Shown here: piece after piece, positions 1 through 8,308 of the stretch
How positions within the stretch are numbered: position 1 is the first letter of the stretch
Layout: the number at the start of each line of letters is the position of its first letter
Assembly (NCBI RefSeq): GCF_014596915.1
Contig: NZ_JACVWU010000001.1
Span: forward strand, 248,001 to 312,000
Reading direction: 5' to 3'
Origin: Streptomyces sp. TRM68416
Lineage (GTDB): Bacteria > Actinomycetota > Actinomycetes > Streptomycetales > Streptomycetaceae
DNA: 64,000 nt
The notes under the pieces: model-generated
Seen by the model: the letters and a program-made list of their open reading frames with translations, nothing else
Database searches by the model: none
What the model was told of the DNA's origin: nothing
Program-made: the position numbers and the translations under genes

Positions 1-1134
1 CAGGATCCCCGGGAACAGGATCGCCGTGAGATAGCCGCCGTCCGCCGTCATCGTCGACTGCCAGCCGAAGCCGACGGCCGCCACCAGGGTGCCGAGCGCC
101 GCCAGCCGACGGGCCCCGAGCAGCGGCATGAACCGGGGCGCGAGCTTGGAGCCGACGACGACGGCCAGCGAGCTCGGCACCAGGGCGAGCCCGGCCTCCG
201 TCGGCGTGTAGCCGAGCACGTTCTGGGCGTACAGGGTCATGAAGAACCACATGCAGAACATCGCGGACCCGCACAGGAACATCGCCACGTTCGCCGAGGC
301 CACCGGCCGCCGCGCGAGCAGTCCGAGCGGCATCAGCGGCGCCGCCGTACGCGCCTCCACCGCGACGAAGCCCGCCAGCAGCAGGAGCCCGGCGCCCAGC
401 GGCACCAGCGCGGCCGCGGCCGTCCACCCCTCGGCCTCGCTCTGCGAGATGCCGTAGGCGAGGGTCGCGAGACCCGCCGTGACCAGCACCGCGCCCGGCA
501 GATCGAGCCTGCGCCGGTCCCCGTTCCGGCTCTCGGCCAGGTAACGGGCCGCCCCGAACAGGACTACGGCGCCGATGGGCACGTTGATCAGCAGCACCCA
601 CCGCCAGGACAGCAGGTCGACCAGTACGCCGCCGACGAAGCCGCCGGCCGCGCCGCCGCCCGCGCCCACGGCGGTCCAGGTGGCGATGGCCCGCGCCCGG
701 GCGGCGCCCTCCGGCACGGCCGAGGTGAGGATGGTCAGCGTGGACGGCGCCAGCACGGCGGCGCCCAGACCCTGCACGGCCCGCGCGAGCAGCAGCTGCC
801 AGTCGTCCTGGGCCAGTCCGCCGCCCAGCGAGGCCAGCGTGAACAGGCCGAGCCCGACCAGGAACATGCGCTTGCGCCCGTAGAGGTCACCGGCCCGGCC
901 GCCCAGCAGCATGAACCCGGCGAAGGCGATCGCGTAGGCGTTCACCACCCACTGCAGCCCCTGCTCGCTCAGGCCGAGGCCGGTGCGCATGGACGGCAGG
1001 GCCACGTTCACGACGGACACGTCGAGCACGACCAGGAACTGCCCGGCGCAGGCGAGCGCCACCACCAGCCAGGTGGGCGGCGCGGTACGGCGGGGCAGAT
1101 CGGTGGTGTCGGCGGCTCGCAGCATGCCTGTCAT
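1..1134 (-). CDS. DHA2-family MFS drug exporter, 3' part cut by window edge
   Basis: Proton-coupled efflux pump of the 14-helix DHA2 family, by family knowledge; substrate unknown. The complement reads openly from ATG at 1134 to the left edge (378 codons), so the C-terminal part is missing. After a short cytoplasmic tail come TM1 with FLVVLDVSVVNVALP, MFS motif A (GGRAGDLYGRKRM, about residues 78-90), the LQGLG-like segment, and the glycine-rich TM5 antiporter motif (VGAGGGAAGGFVGG). It is divergent from another MFS gene across 143 bp that hold an inverted repeat. It has no ORF-ending stop in the window. Confidence 0.9.
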   Translation of the reverse strand, partial: MTGMLRAADTTDLPRRTAPPTWLVVALACAGQFLVVLDVSVVNVALPSMRTGLGLSEQGLQWVVNAYAIAFAGFMLLGGRAGDLYGRKRMFLVGLGLFTLASLGGGLAQDDWQLLLARAVQGLGAAVLAPSTLTILTSAVPEGAARARAIATWTAVGAGGGAAGGFVGGVLVDLLSWRWVLLINVPIGAVVLFGAARYLAESRNGDRRRLDLPGAVLVTAGLATLAYGISQSEAEGWTAAAALVPLGAGLLLLAGFVAVEARTAAPLMPLGLLARRPVASANVAMFLCGSAMFCMWFFMTLYAQNVLGYTPTEAGLALVPSSLAVVVGSKLAPRFMPLLGARRLAALGTLVAAVGFGWQSTMTADGGYLTAILFPGIL

Positions 1135-1158
1135 GCTCTCAACCGCCGGACGCTCCTG

Positions 1159-1271
1159 GCATCGGAATTTGGGACTAGGCCGGCCGCCTAGGCCCGTTGT
1201 TCAAGACCAGGTCAAGAAATAGTTAGCTGGCCAAAGCATCGGAATAGTTGCCCCGGCGCACCGAGTTCAAG
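1159..1271. promoter_or_regulatory. Divergent promoter region between two MFS genes, with inverted and direct repeats
   Basis: A 6-bp inverted repeat with 5-bp spacer (CTAGGC-CGGCC-GCCTAG, 1175-1191) lies between the two exporters. GCATCGGAAT occurs twice (1159-1168 and 1236-1245) and GTTCAAG twice (1199-1205 and 1265-1271). On the minus strand TTGACC (about 1216-1211) with the CTAGG element about 17-18 nt downstream could be a promoter whose -10 overlaps the inverted repeat. Seen: the repeats. Inferred: an operator for an unlinked regulator, as no regulator gene is adjacent. Confidence 0.4.
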
Positions 1272-1277
1272 TTGCAC

Positions 1278-2720
1278 ATGACACGAACGACCACCGACCG
1301 GCCCGCCCTCGTCCCCGTCCTCGCCTTCGCGGGCATCGTGGTCGCGGTGATGCAGACCCTGCTCGTCCCGGTCATCAAGGACCTGCCGCGGCTGCTGGAC
1401 ACCTCCCCCTCCAACGCCACCTGGGTCCTCACCTCCACCCTGCTCTCCGGCGCCGTGGCCACCCCGATCATGGGCCGCCTCGGCGACCTGTACGGCAAGC
1501 GGCGCATGCTGGTCCTCAGCCTCGCCGTGATGGTGGTCGGCGCGCTGGTCAGCGCCGTCACCAGCGCACTGCTCCCGATGATCACCGGCCGTACGCTCCA
1601 GGGCTTCGCGATGGGTGCCATCCCGCTGGGCATCGGCCTGATGCGCGACTTGCTGCCCCGCGAGCGGCTCGGCTCGGCGATGGCCCTGATGAGCTCCTCG
1701 ATCGGCGTCGGCGGCGGACTCGCGCTGCCCGCGGCGGCCCTGGTCGCCCAGCACACCGACTGGCACGCCCTCTTCTACGGCGCGGCCGGCCTCGGCGTCC
1801 TCGCCATCGCCCTCACCCTCCTCGTCGTACCGGAGTCCGAGACCCGCGCCGAGGGCTCCTTCGACCTGCCCGGCGCGCTCGGCCTCTCCGCCGGCCTGGT
1901 CCTCTTCCTCCTGCCCATCACCAAGGGCAGCGACTGGGGCTGGACCTCGGCCACCACGCTCGGCCTGTTCGCCGCCTCCGCCGCGGTCCTGCTCCTCTGG
2001 GGCCTGTACGAGCTGCGCGTCGCCGCCCCGCTGGTCGACCTGCGCACCACGGCGCGCCCCGCCGTCCTCTTCACCAACCTCGCCTCGATCATGGTCGGCG
2101 TCTCCTTCTACGTCGTCTCCCTGGTCCTCCCCCAGCTCCTCCAGCTGCCCACCGCCACCGGCTACGGCCTCGGCCAGTCGATGGTCACCGCCGGTCTGCT
2201 CGTCGCGCCGCTCGGCCTGACGATGATGCTCACGGCACCCGTCTACGCCCGCCTGTCGGCGAAGTACGGCCCCAAGTCCACCCTGATCCTCGGCCTGCTG
2301 ATCATCGCCATCGGCTACGGCGCCGGCCTCGGCCTGATGAGCGCCGCCTGGCAGAGCCTGGTCATCGCGGTGCTGCTCGGTGCGGGCATCGGGCTGGCGT
2401 ACTCCTCGCTGCCCGCCCTGATCGTCGGCGCGGTCCCGGCCTCGGAGACGGGCGCGGCCAACGGCCTCAACACCCTGATGCGGTCCATCGGTACGTCCGT
2501 CTCCAGCGCCGTCGTCGGCATGGTGCTGGCCAACACGGCGAACACCGTGAACGGCGTGGCGATCCCGACCATGCACGGCTTCCGCGTCTCCTTCCTCATC
2601 GCCACGGCCGCGGTCGCCGTGGGCCTGGTCCTGGCCCTGTTCCTGCCCGGCCGCCGCCCGTCCGCCCACCTCCAGTTGCGCGCCAGCAGCGAGGAGGACG
2701 CCCACCTGGTCCGCGCGTAA
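1278..2720 (+). CDS. MFS transporter, drug efflux type
   Basis: A 480-residue multidrug-type exporter with about 14 predicted membrane helices. Motif A is GRLGDLYGKRRM (about residues 66-77) and a glycine-rich TM5 segment contains GVGGGLALP (about 145-155). I chose ATG at 1278 because the hydrophobic TM1 (LVPVLAFAGIVVAVM) begins some ten residues later. An upstream ATG at 1248 would add ten poorly conserved residues. No clear Shine-Dalgarno precedes 1278, so a leaderless or weakly initiated transcript is possible. It diverges from the MFS gene ending at the left edge. Substrate cannot be told. Confidence 0.88.
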   Translation: MTRTTTDRPALVPVLAFAGIVVAVMQTLLVPVIKDLPRLLDTSPSNATWVLTSTLLSGAVATPIMGRLGDLYGKRRMLVLSLAVMVVGALVSAVTSALLPMITGRTLQGFAMGAIPLGIGLMRDLLPRERLGSAMALMSSSIGVGGGLALPAAALVAQHTDWHALFYGAAGLGVLAIALTLLVVPESETRAEGSFDLPGALGLSAGLVLFLLPITKGSDWGWTSATTLGLFAASAAVLLLWGLYELRVAAPLVDLRTTARPAVLFTNLASIMVGVSFYVVSLVLPQLLQLPTATGYGLGQSMVTAGLLVAPLGLTMMLTAPVYARLSAKYGPKSTLILGLLIIAIGYGAGLGLMSAAWQSLVIAVLLGAGIGLAYSSLPALIVGAVPASETGAANGLNTLMRSIGTSVSSAVVGMVLANTANTVNGVAIPTMHGFRVSFLIATAAVAVGLVLALFLPGRRPSAHLQLRASSEEDAHLVRA

Positions 2721-3001
2721 GCGCTCCGCTGGAAGTGCGGCGATGGAGCGTCAGTCGTCTGCGGCGTCGCGGTGGCTGGTCGCGCAGTTCCCCGCGCCCC
2801 TTCACGGCCCGCTGACGGCCACGGCCCGCACGCCTCCTCCGCGACCCACGCGGGCGACGACGGTGCGGTCGACACGGACCTCACCCTCCCGGCCACCAGG
2901 CCCACCCCGGCCCGACCCCACCCCCCCGGTCGCCCGGCGGACCGGGGGTGTGGTGCACCATGGGGCGCCGACACGTCCGTACGACCGGAAGGCCCCGCTC
3001 C
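2721..3001. repeat. Intergenic stretch with a dispersed Streptomyces repeat and a hairpin
   Basis: No gene is supported here. At about 2771-2802 lies a GC-rich segment containing GCGCAGTTCCCCGCGCCCCT, a sequence I recognise as a very common dispersed repeat in Streptomyces intergenic DNA. At 2921-2949 a hairpin (CCCCCCGGTC, 8-nt loop, GACCGGGGGT) could terminate the upstream MFS transcript. Function of the dispersed repeat is unknown. Confidence 0.5.
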
Positions 3002-3652
3002 ATGACACCGGCCCCCAAGCCCGAGATCCTGGCCGCGTTCGAGGCGGCGAAGGGGTTCATGCCGGCCGGTGAGGGGCTGGCCCTGTACGCGGCGGCCGTG
3101 GAGGCGGGCAGGCTGGGCCTGCCTCTCCTGGAGGTCGGTACCTACTGCGGCCGTTCCACGATCCTGCTCGCCGACGCGGCCCGCGCCGCCGGCGTGACGG
3201 TCCTCACCGTCGACCACCACCGCGGCAGCGAGGAGCAGCAGCCGGGCTGGGAGTACCACGACCCGGAGACGGTCGACCCCGAGTTGGGCCTGATGGACAC
3301 GCTGCCCACCTTCCGGCGCACCCTGCACCGGGCGGGCCTGGAGGAGCACGTCATCGCCCTCGTCGGCCGTTCCCCGCAGGTGGCGCGGATCTGGGGCGCC
3401 CCGCTCGGCCTGGTCTTCGTCGACGGCGGCCACACCGACGAGCACGCCACCGCCGACTACGAGGGCTGGGCCCCCCATGTGGCGCCGGGCGGCCTGCTCG
3501 TCATCCACGACGTCTTCCCGGACCCGGTGGACGAGTTCACCGGCCAGGCCCCGTACCGCATCTACCGCAGGGCCCTCGCGTCCGGCGCCTTCACCGAGGT
3601 CTCCGCGACCGACTCACTGCGCGTCCTGCGGCGAACGGGGCCGGGGGTCTGA
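3002..3652 (+). CDS. Class I SAM-dependent methyltransferase (Methyltransf_24 type)
   Basis: A 216-residue Rossmann-fold methyltransferase. LLEVGTYCGRSTILLA (about residues 40-55) is the SAM-binding motif I, VTVLTVDHHRGSE is the acidic strand-2 region, and LVFVDGGHTDEH is the motif IV region. This family resembles small O-methyltransferase or cephalosporin-hydroxylase-like folds; the substrate is unknown. ATG at 3002 is preferred over a far upstream start because the family begins near there. It is followed after 22 bp by the amidase gene, suggesting co-transcription. Confidence 0.8.
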   Translation: MTPAPKPEILAAFEAAKGFMPAGEGLALYAAAVEAGRLGLPLLEVGTYCGRSTILLADAARAAGVTVLTVDHHRGSEEQQPGWEYHDPETVDPELGLMDTLPTFRRTLHRAGLEEHVIALVGRSPQVARIWGAPLGLVFVDGGHTDEHATADYEGWAPHVAPGGLLVIHDVFPDPVDEFTGQAPYRIYRRALASGAFTEVSATDSLRVLRRTGPGV

Positions 3653-3674
3653 GGCCCCGGTTAGAGTCGCAGAC

Positions 3675-4634
3675 GTGTCGTACACAGGCCCCGACCTCGA
3701 TCCGCCCCGCCGCCCCAGGCGCCGCCCCCTGACCGTGGCGCTCGCCGCGCTCGTGCCGGGCGCGCTGCTCGGATGGGGGGTGTACGCGGCGACCGGCGGC
3801 CCGGGTGACGGGTCCGGGCCGGAGACGGCGGCGGTGCGAACGCCGTCGGACACCACGGCGAGCACCCCGCCGGCCACGTCCGCCACGCCCCCCACGTCCG
3901 CCCCGGCCGACGACGAGAAGACCGGCCCGAGCCCCACGGCCTCCGCCCCGGCCGCCGCCGGTCCGCTCAAGGGCAAGGTCGTCGTCATCGACCCCGGCCA
4001 CAACCCCAGCAACTTCCAGCACACCGCCGAGATCAACCGCAAGGTGAACATCGGCACCGCCTGGAAGGAGTGCGACACCACCGGCACGGCCACGAACTCC
4101 GGTGACACCGAGGCCGCGTTCACCCTGGACGTCGCCCACCGCCTGCGCGCGCTGCTGGAGGAGCAGGGCGCCACGGTGAAGCTGACCCAGGACGGCGACC
4201 GCGCCTACGGCCCCTGCATCGACGAGCGGGCCCGGATCGGCAACGAGGCGAACGCCGACGCGGTCGTCTCGGTGCACGCCGACGGCTCGGGCGCCGGCAA
4301 CCGCGGCTTCCACGTCATCCTCCCCGGCCCGGTCAACTCCGGCGCCGCCGACACCCGCCCGATCGTCGCCCCCTCCCGCGACCTCGGCGAGCGCATCGCG
4401 GGCAGCTTCGTCCGCGTCACCGGCAGCGCCCCCTCCAACTACGTCGGCGACGGCACCGGCCTCGTCACGCGGAAGGATCTCGGCGGTCTCAATCTGTCAA
4501 CGGTTCCCAAGGTGTTCATCGAGTGCGGCAACATGCGCGATACGAAGGACGCGGCACTGCTCACCAGCGGTGCGTGGCGGCAGAAAGCGGCGCGAGGGAT
4601 CTCTGAGGGAATCGTGAGTTTCCTGCGCGGGTAG
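3675..4634 (+). CDS. N-acetylmuramoyl-L-alanine amidase (Amidase_3), membrane-anchored
   Basis: A cell-wall hydrolase that cleaves the amide bond between N-acetylmuramate and L-alanine. It starts at GTG 3675 (319 aa); the longer upstream frame overlaps the methyltransferase. An N-terminal arginine-rich stretch is followed by a hydrophobic segment (residues 20-38), so it is a signal anchor or signal peptide. A Ser/Thr/Pro/Ala-rich linker runs to about residue 97, then the Amidase_3 domain. Expected zinc ligands and catalytic residues are visible: H109 (VIDPGHNP), E146 (GDTEAAF), H201 (VVSVHADG) and E283 (FIECGNM). Confidence 0.9.
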   Translation: MSYTGPDLDPPRRPRRRPLTVALAALVPGALLGWGVYAATGGPGDGSGPETAAVRTPSDTTASTPPATSATPPTSAPADDEKTGPSPTASAPAAAGPLKGKVVVIDPGHNPSNFQHTAEINRKVNIGTAWKECDTTGTATNSGDTEAAFTLDVAHRLRALLEEQGATVKLTQDGDRAYGPCIDERARIGNEANADAVVSVHADGSGAGNRGFHVILPGPVNSGAADTRPIVAPSRDLGERIAGSFVRVTGSAPSNYVGDGTGLVTRKDLGGLNLSTVPKVFIECGNMRDTKDAALLTSGAWRQKAARGISEGIVSFLRG

Positions 4635-4793
4635 CGATCAGCGCGCGGATCCCGGCGGACACCCTGTCGGGGCGGACGATAGTGTCGTCCCTACGATGAG
4701 GGGCCACCCCCGCGCTTCGCACCGGGGCCTGACGGCGACACGGTGACAGCGGCGCCTCCCACGATGACGAGACGACCTACGAAGGACCTTGAA

Positions 4794-5636
4794 GTGAATA
4801 TCCGCTCCCTCACTAGAGGCGACGGCGTGGTGATCGGAGCAGCGGTGTTGCTCTTCATCGCGTCGTTCCTCGATCTGTACTCGATCGATGATGTTCCCGA
4901 CAGCTTCGACCTCCCCAACCTGTGGGAGAGCGGGCCGGTCCTGTTCGGGGTCGTCCTGGCGGGCATCATCGGCGCCGCGCTCGTTGTCATCGCTCGGGGT
5001 ATGCCGCAGGTTCCGAAGGTCGCCGGGCTCGACCTCGGCCAGTTCGGTGTCGCCTTCACGGTGTTCGCCGCGTGGTGCGCCCTGGGCAACATCTTCGACG
5101 TGCCCGGCGGCTTCGACAACTTCGGCGGCTCGAACGACGGTGCCCCCACCGCCGGTATGGGCCTGATCCTCGCGCTGGTCGCCACCCTGCTCATGGCGGC
5201 CGCCGCCGTGGCCACCCCGCTGGTCCCCGCCCTCCAGGCCGGTCTCCTCCCGGCCGCGCGCCCCGCCGCCCCCCAGCCCTACGGCGGTCAGCCGCAGGGC
5301 GGTTACGGCTACCCGGGCGCCCAGCAGCCGCAGCCGGGCCAGCCGCAGCCGTACGGTGGTCAGCCGCAGGCCGGGCAGCCGTTCGGCGGGCAGCCGCAGC
5401 CGGGGCAGCCGCAGGCGCCCGCGCCGCAGCCGGCCGGGGACTTCTCCCCGTTCTGGTTCGCCGTTCCGGTGCCGCGTCCGCTGTTCGCGGAGGACGGTTC
5501 GCCGACGCCGATCGCCGAACTGGCGCCGGGCACCTGGTACCTGGCCGTGGAGCAGCGCGGCGCGCAGCTCGTCGCGCAGACGCAGGACGGGCGTCGCGGT
5601 GTGCTCCAGGACACGAGCGGCATCCAGCGCGGCTGA
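4794..5636 (+). CDS. DUF5336-type four-helix membrane protein with Pro/Gly/Gln-rich tail
   Basis: A 280-residue protein with about four N-terminal membrane helices (residues 10-140). A low-complexity segment follows with repeats of the PYGGQPQ and PGQPQ type (about 155-215), then a C-terminal globular region of about 65 residues (SPFWFAVP to the end). I chose GTG 4794 because AAGGA lies 7 nt upstream and TM1 follows directly; GTG 4743 and ATG 4764 lack this. It resembles actinobacterial DUF5336 proteins. A cytoplasmic tail binding other proteins would be inference; function is unknown. Confidence 0.75.
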   Translation: MNIRSLTRGDGVVIGAAVLLFIASFLDLYSIDDVPDSFDLPNLWESGPVLFGVVLAGIIGAALVVIARGMPQVPKVAGLDLGQFGVAFTVFAAWCALGNIFDVPGGFDNFGGSNDGAPTAGMGLILALVATLLMAAAAVATPLVPALQAGLLPAARPAAPQPYGGQPQGGYGYPGAQQPQPGQPQPYGGQPQAGQPFGGQPQPGQPQAPAPQPAGDFSPFWFAVPVPRPLFAEDGSPTPIAELAPGTWYLAVEQRGAQLVAQTQDGRRGVLQDTSGIQRG

Positions 5637-5652
5637 CCCCGCCTGGGAGTCA

Positions 5653-5682
5653 CGGCCCCTCGCCCTTCCGGGCGGGGGGCCG
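5653..5682 (+). terminator. Intrinsic-type hairpin after the DUF5336 gene
   Basis: CGGCCCCTCGCCC pairs with GGGCGGGGGGCCG around a TTCC tetraloop, 17 bp downstream of the stop codon and followed by TTGT. It separates the membrane-protein gene from the LLM oxidoreductase. Confidence 0.75.
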
Positions 5683-5711
5683 TTGTCGTACAGTCACAGC
5701 CCCCCCGTTAA

Positions 5712-5726
5712 CTGACGTACCGTCAG
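5712..5726. promoter_or_regulatory. Perfect palindrome CTGACG-TAC-CGTCAG overlapping the RBS
   Basis: A 15-bp perfect inverted repeat directly precedes the LLM oxidoreductase start and overlaps its AGGAGG ribosome-binding site. A near-identical element (CTGATG-GTC-CGTCAG) lies at 40116-40130 before CYP125. In both cases TAA precedes the element and CCCCCCGTTA occurs just upstream. A repressor bound here would block both promoter and ribosome access. The regulator is not known to me. Confidence 0.55.
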
Positions 5727-5735
5727 GAGGCAGGT

Positions 5736-6740
5736 ATGCGGCTCGGTCTCGCGCTCGGCTACTGGGGCCGCGGCCCCAACCCCGGCCATCTGCCGCTGGC
5801 CCGGGAGGCGGAGCGGCTCGGGTACGACTCGGTGTGGACGGCCGAGAGCTGGGGCTCGGACGCCTTCACCCCGCTCACCTGGATCGCCGCGCACACCTCA
5901 CGGATCAGGCTCGGTACGGCGGTCGCGCAGATGGCCGCCCGGTCGCCGACCACGACCGCCATGCACGCCCTCACCCTCGACCACCTCTCCGGCGGGCGCG
6001 TGCTGCTGGGCCTCGGGCTGTCCGGGCCGCAGGTGGTGGAGGGCTGGTACGGCCGCCCGTTCCCGAAGTCGCCGCTGACCGCGACGCGGGAGTACGTCGA
6101 CGTCGTGCGGCAGGTGCTCCGGCGGGAGGCGCCCGTCGCGCTGGACGGCCGCTTCCACCCCCTGCCCTACGACGGGCCGGACGCCACCGGCCTCGGCAAA
6201 CCCCTCAAGTCCATCACCCACCCCCTCCGCGCCGACCTCCCCGTCCTCCTCGGCGCCGAGGGCCCGAAGAACGTCGCCCAGACCACCCGTATCGCCGACG
6301 GCTGGCTGCCGTTGTACTGGTCCCCCACCCGCCCGGACGCGTACGCGCTCCCCGACCTCCCGCCCGGGTTCCTCGTCGCCCCGATGGCCCAGGTGCGGGT
6401 CTGCGACGACGTCACCGAGGGGCTCCTGCCGGTGAAGGCCATGCTCGGCTTCTACATCGGCGGCATGGGCCACGCGTCCCGCAACTTCCACGCCGACCTG
6501 ATGGCCCGCATGGGCTACGAGGAGGAGGCCCGCCGTATCCAGCGCCTGTTCCTCGAAGGCCGCCGCGAGGAGGCGGTGCTCGCCGTGCCGGACGCCTTCG
6601 CCGACGAGATCTCCCTCGTCGGCCCGCGCGAACGCATCGCGGAACGGCTGGAGTTGTGGCGCAAGGGCCCGGTGACGGACCTGCTGGCCCTGGCCCCGGA
6701 CCCGCCCACCCTCCGGGTGCTGGCCGAGCTGAACTCATAG
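5736..6740 (+). CDS. LLM class F420-dependent oxidoreductase
   Basis: A 334-residue bacterial-luciferase-like TIM-barrel flavin/F420 oxidoreductase. The N-terminus MRLGLALGYWGRG is followed by AREAERLGYDSVWTAESWG, typical of the F420-dependent subgroup. LGTAVAQMAARSPTTTAM and the C-terminal GPRERIAERLELWRKGPV are also characteristic. It would transfer hydride between F420H2 and an unknown substrate. A strong AGGAGG precedes the ATG, overlapped by a palindromic candidate operator. Relatives of this class often accompany lipid or sterol degradation genes, which would fit the KstR-linked genes nearby, but that link is inference. Confidence 0.85.
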   Translation: MRLGLALGYWGRGPNPGHLPLAREAERLGYDSVWTAESWGSDAFTPLTWIAAHTSRIRLGTAVAQMAARSPTTTAMHALTLDHLSGGRVLLGLGLSGPQVVEGWYGRPFPKSPLTATREYVDVVRQVLRREAPVALDGRFHPLPYDGPDATGLGKPLKSITHPLRADLPVLLGAEGPKNVAQTTRIADGWLPLYWSPTRPDAYALPDLPPGFLVAPMAQVRVCDDVTEGLLPVKAMLGFYIGGMGHASRNFHADLMARMGYEEEARRIQRLFLEGRREEAVLAVPDAFADEISLVGPRERIAERLELWRKGPVTDLLALAPDPPTLRVLAELNS

Positions 6741-6744
6741 CGCC

Positions 6745-7059
6745 CTACGGCGCCCGCATCAGACGCAGATCCTCACCCCAGGCGTCCAGCACCGCACCGT
6801 GCCCGGCCCGCCGGGCCACCGCCTCGACCCGGACGAAGAGCCGCCGCTGCGCGCTCACGTCGCCCGTGCCCGCGATGTGACCCACGGCGTCGAGCAGCGC
6901 GGCGGTGTCCCAGCCGGGCAGCGGGAACCGGGCCAACTCCCACTCCAGGTACTTGTTGTAGGGGCGGGGCCGGCGGTCCAGGGCGAAGAGCGTCTCCAGC
7001 AGGAACCCGATGGCGTCGGCGGCGTCGAGCCGGGCCGGGACTTCGTGCGGTTCATCCAT
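6745..7059 (-). pseudogene. Probable truncated gene, C-terminal part only (104 codons)
   Basis: The complement reads 104 residues from ATG 7059 with strong G/C third-position bias, so it was or is coding. The text includes FALDRRPRPYNKYLEWEL and VEAVARRAGHGAVLDAWGEDL. This looks like the C-terminal half of a roughly 230-residue nucleotidyltransferase-like Streptomyces protein. No ribosome-binding site or plausible N-terminal domain lies upstream. A remnant of another gene on the opposite strand begins about 50 bp away, which suggests a deletion joined two broken genes. It may also be a short intact gene. Confidence 0.5.
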
Positions 7060-7110
7060 GACGCGGCCCGCCGGCCGGCGGGCTGGTCCCACGATCACGG
7101 GGGTGCGGGG

Positions 7111-7236
7111 GTGTCTTCCGCAGAACGCAGCACGTTCGACGAGGAGTGGGCGCGGGTCGTGGCCGGGTACGGGTCGGCGGCCGTGGTGCACCTGTTCGTC
7201 GGGCACGCCATCACGGACCGGGTGCACCGCCACTGA
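7111..7236 (+). pseudogene. Orphan 3' coding remnant on the plus strand
   Basis: Forty-one codons ending at TGA 7236 have coding-like codon use and protein-like text (FDEEWARVVAGYGSAAVVHL, then FVGHAITDRVHRH). They have no upstream gene body in frame: before about 7105 the same frame is only the shadow of the minus-strand remnant. It ends 1 bp before the convergent cyclase-fold gene. Best read as the 3' end of a deleted gene. I do not recognise its family. Confidence 0.35.
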
Positions 7237-7237
7237 G

Positions 7238-8308
7238 TCAGTCGCAGCAGTCGGGGTCCAGGCCGGTCGGCAGGTGCTCTCCGCCGAACACCTGGCACGT
7301 CGCCTCGTGGCCGCCCAGCGCGGCGACGGCCAGCAGCACCGACCCCGCCGTCCAGGTGGTCAGCTCGCGCGGCCAGATCGCGTCGTCCTCGAAGACGTAT
7401 CCCGTCCAGTACAGCCCGCTCTCCGGGTCCCGCAGGTGCTGGATGGACTGGAGGATCTCCAGCGCCCGGTCGGACTCGCCCACCGCCCACAGGGCCAGGG
7501 CGAGTTCGGCCGACTCCCCGCCCGTCACCCACGGGTTGGGGACGACGCAGCGCACGCCGAGGCCGGGGACGACGAAGGCGTCCCAGGACTCCTCGATCCG
7601 CGCCTTCGCCTCGGCGCCGGTGAGCGCTCCGCCGAGCACCGGGTAGTACCAGTCCATCGAGTAGCGGTCCTTGTCCAGGAACCGCTCGGGGTGCCGCCGG
7701 ATCGCGTGCCGCAGGGCGCCCGCCGCCAACTCCCAGTCCGGCTGCGGCTCTTCGCGCTGCTCGGCGATGGCGAGCGCGCACCGCAGCGCGTGGTGGATCG
7801 AGGACGACCCGGTCAGCAGCGCGTCCGCCGTCGCCGTACCGTCGTCGTCCTGCCGCCAGCCGATCTGCCCGCCGGGCTGCTGGAGCCGCAGCACGAACTC
7901 GGTCGCCGCGTACACGGTCGGCCACATCCGGTCCAGGAACACGTCGTCCCCGGTGGACAGGTAGTGGTGCCACACGCCCACGGCCGCGTAGGCGACGAAG
8001 TTCGTCTCCCGGCCCCGGTCGGTGACGTCGTCGAACGCGCCGTCCCGGTACGCCGCGTACCAGGAGCCGTCCTCGTTCTGGTGCCGGGCCAGCCAGTCGT
8101 AGGCCCGCTCGGCGGCGTCGTGCTCGCCGGCCGCGTCCAGGCCCATGGCGGCCTCGACGTGGTCCCACGGGTCGAGGTGGTGGCCCCGGAACCACGGGAT
8201 CGCGCCGTCCTCGCGCTGCACGGCGAGCAGTCCGGCGACGGTGGCGGCGGCCTGCTCGGCGGTGAGGACCCCGGGCAGGACGAGGTGTTCCGTCCGCGGG
8301 GTGGTCAC
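7238..8308 (-). CDS. Prenyltransferase/terpenoid-cyclase-fold protein
   Basis: A 356-residue alpha/alpha-toroid protein with QW-like repeats (QREDGAIPWF, QNEDGSWYAAY, LRDPESGLYWTGY). These match the prenyltransferase/squalene-hopene-cyclase superfamily or a six-hairpin glycosidase-like fold. No DXDD cyclase motif of the canonical type is obvious, so catalysis is uncertain. GTG 8308 overlaps the stop of the upstream methyltransferase (GTGA), so it is translationally coupled as the third gene of a GT4-methyltransferase-toroid operon. The product probably modifies or builds a glycosylated, methylated lipid or saccharide (inference). Confidence 0.75.
   Translation of the reverse strand: MTTPRTEHLVLPGVLTAEQAAATVAGLLAVQREDGAIPWFRGHHLDPWDHVEAAMGLDAAGEHDAAERAYDWLARHQNEDGSWYAAYRDGAFDDVTDRGRETNFVAYAAVGVWHHYLSTGDDVFLDRMWPTVYAATEFVLRLQQPGGQIGWRQDDDGTATADALLTGSSSIHHALRCALAIAEQREEPQPDWELAAGALRHAIRRHPERFLDKDRYSMDWYYPVLGGALTGAEAKARIEESWDAFVVPGLGVRCVVPNPWVTGGESAELALALWAVGESDRALEILQSIQHLRDPESGLYWTGYVFEDDAIWPRELTTWTAGSVLLAVAALGGHEATCQVFGGEHLPTGLDPDCCD

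Noticed and set aside
1212..2705. A 497-codon minus-strand ORF opposite the MFS gene
   Set aside because: Composition shadow: Gly/Asp/Gln/Arg-rich nonsense text, exactly antiphase to a clear MFS protein. Several similar long shadows elsewhere were dropped for the same reason.
4922..6880. A 652-codon plus-strand ORF across the DUF5336 and LLM genes
   Set aside because: Arg/Pro/Ala-rich text, no RBS, spans a terminator and two well supported genes.
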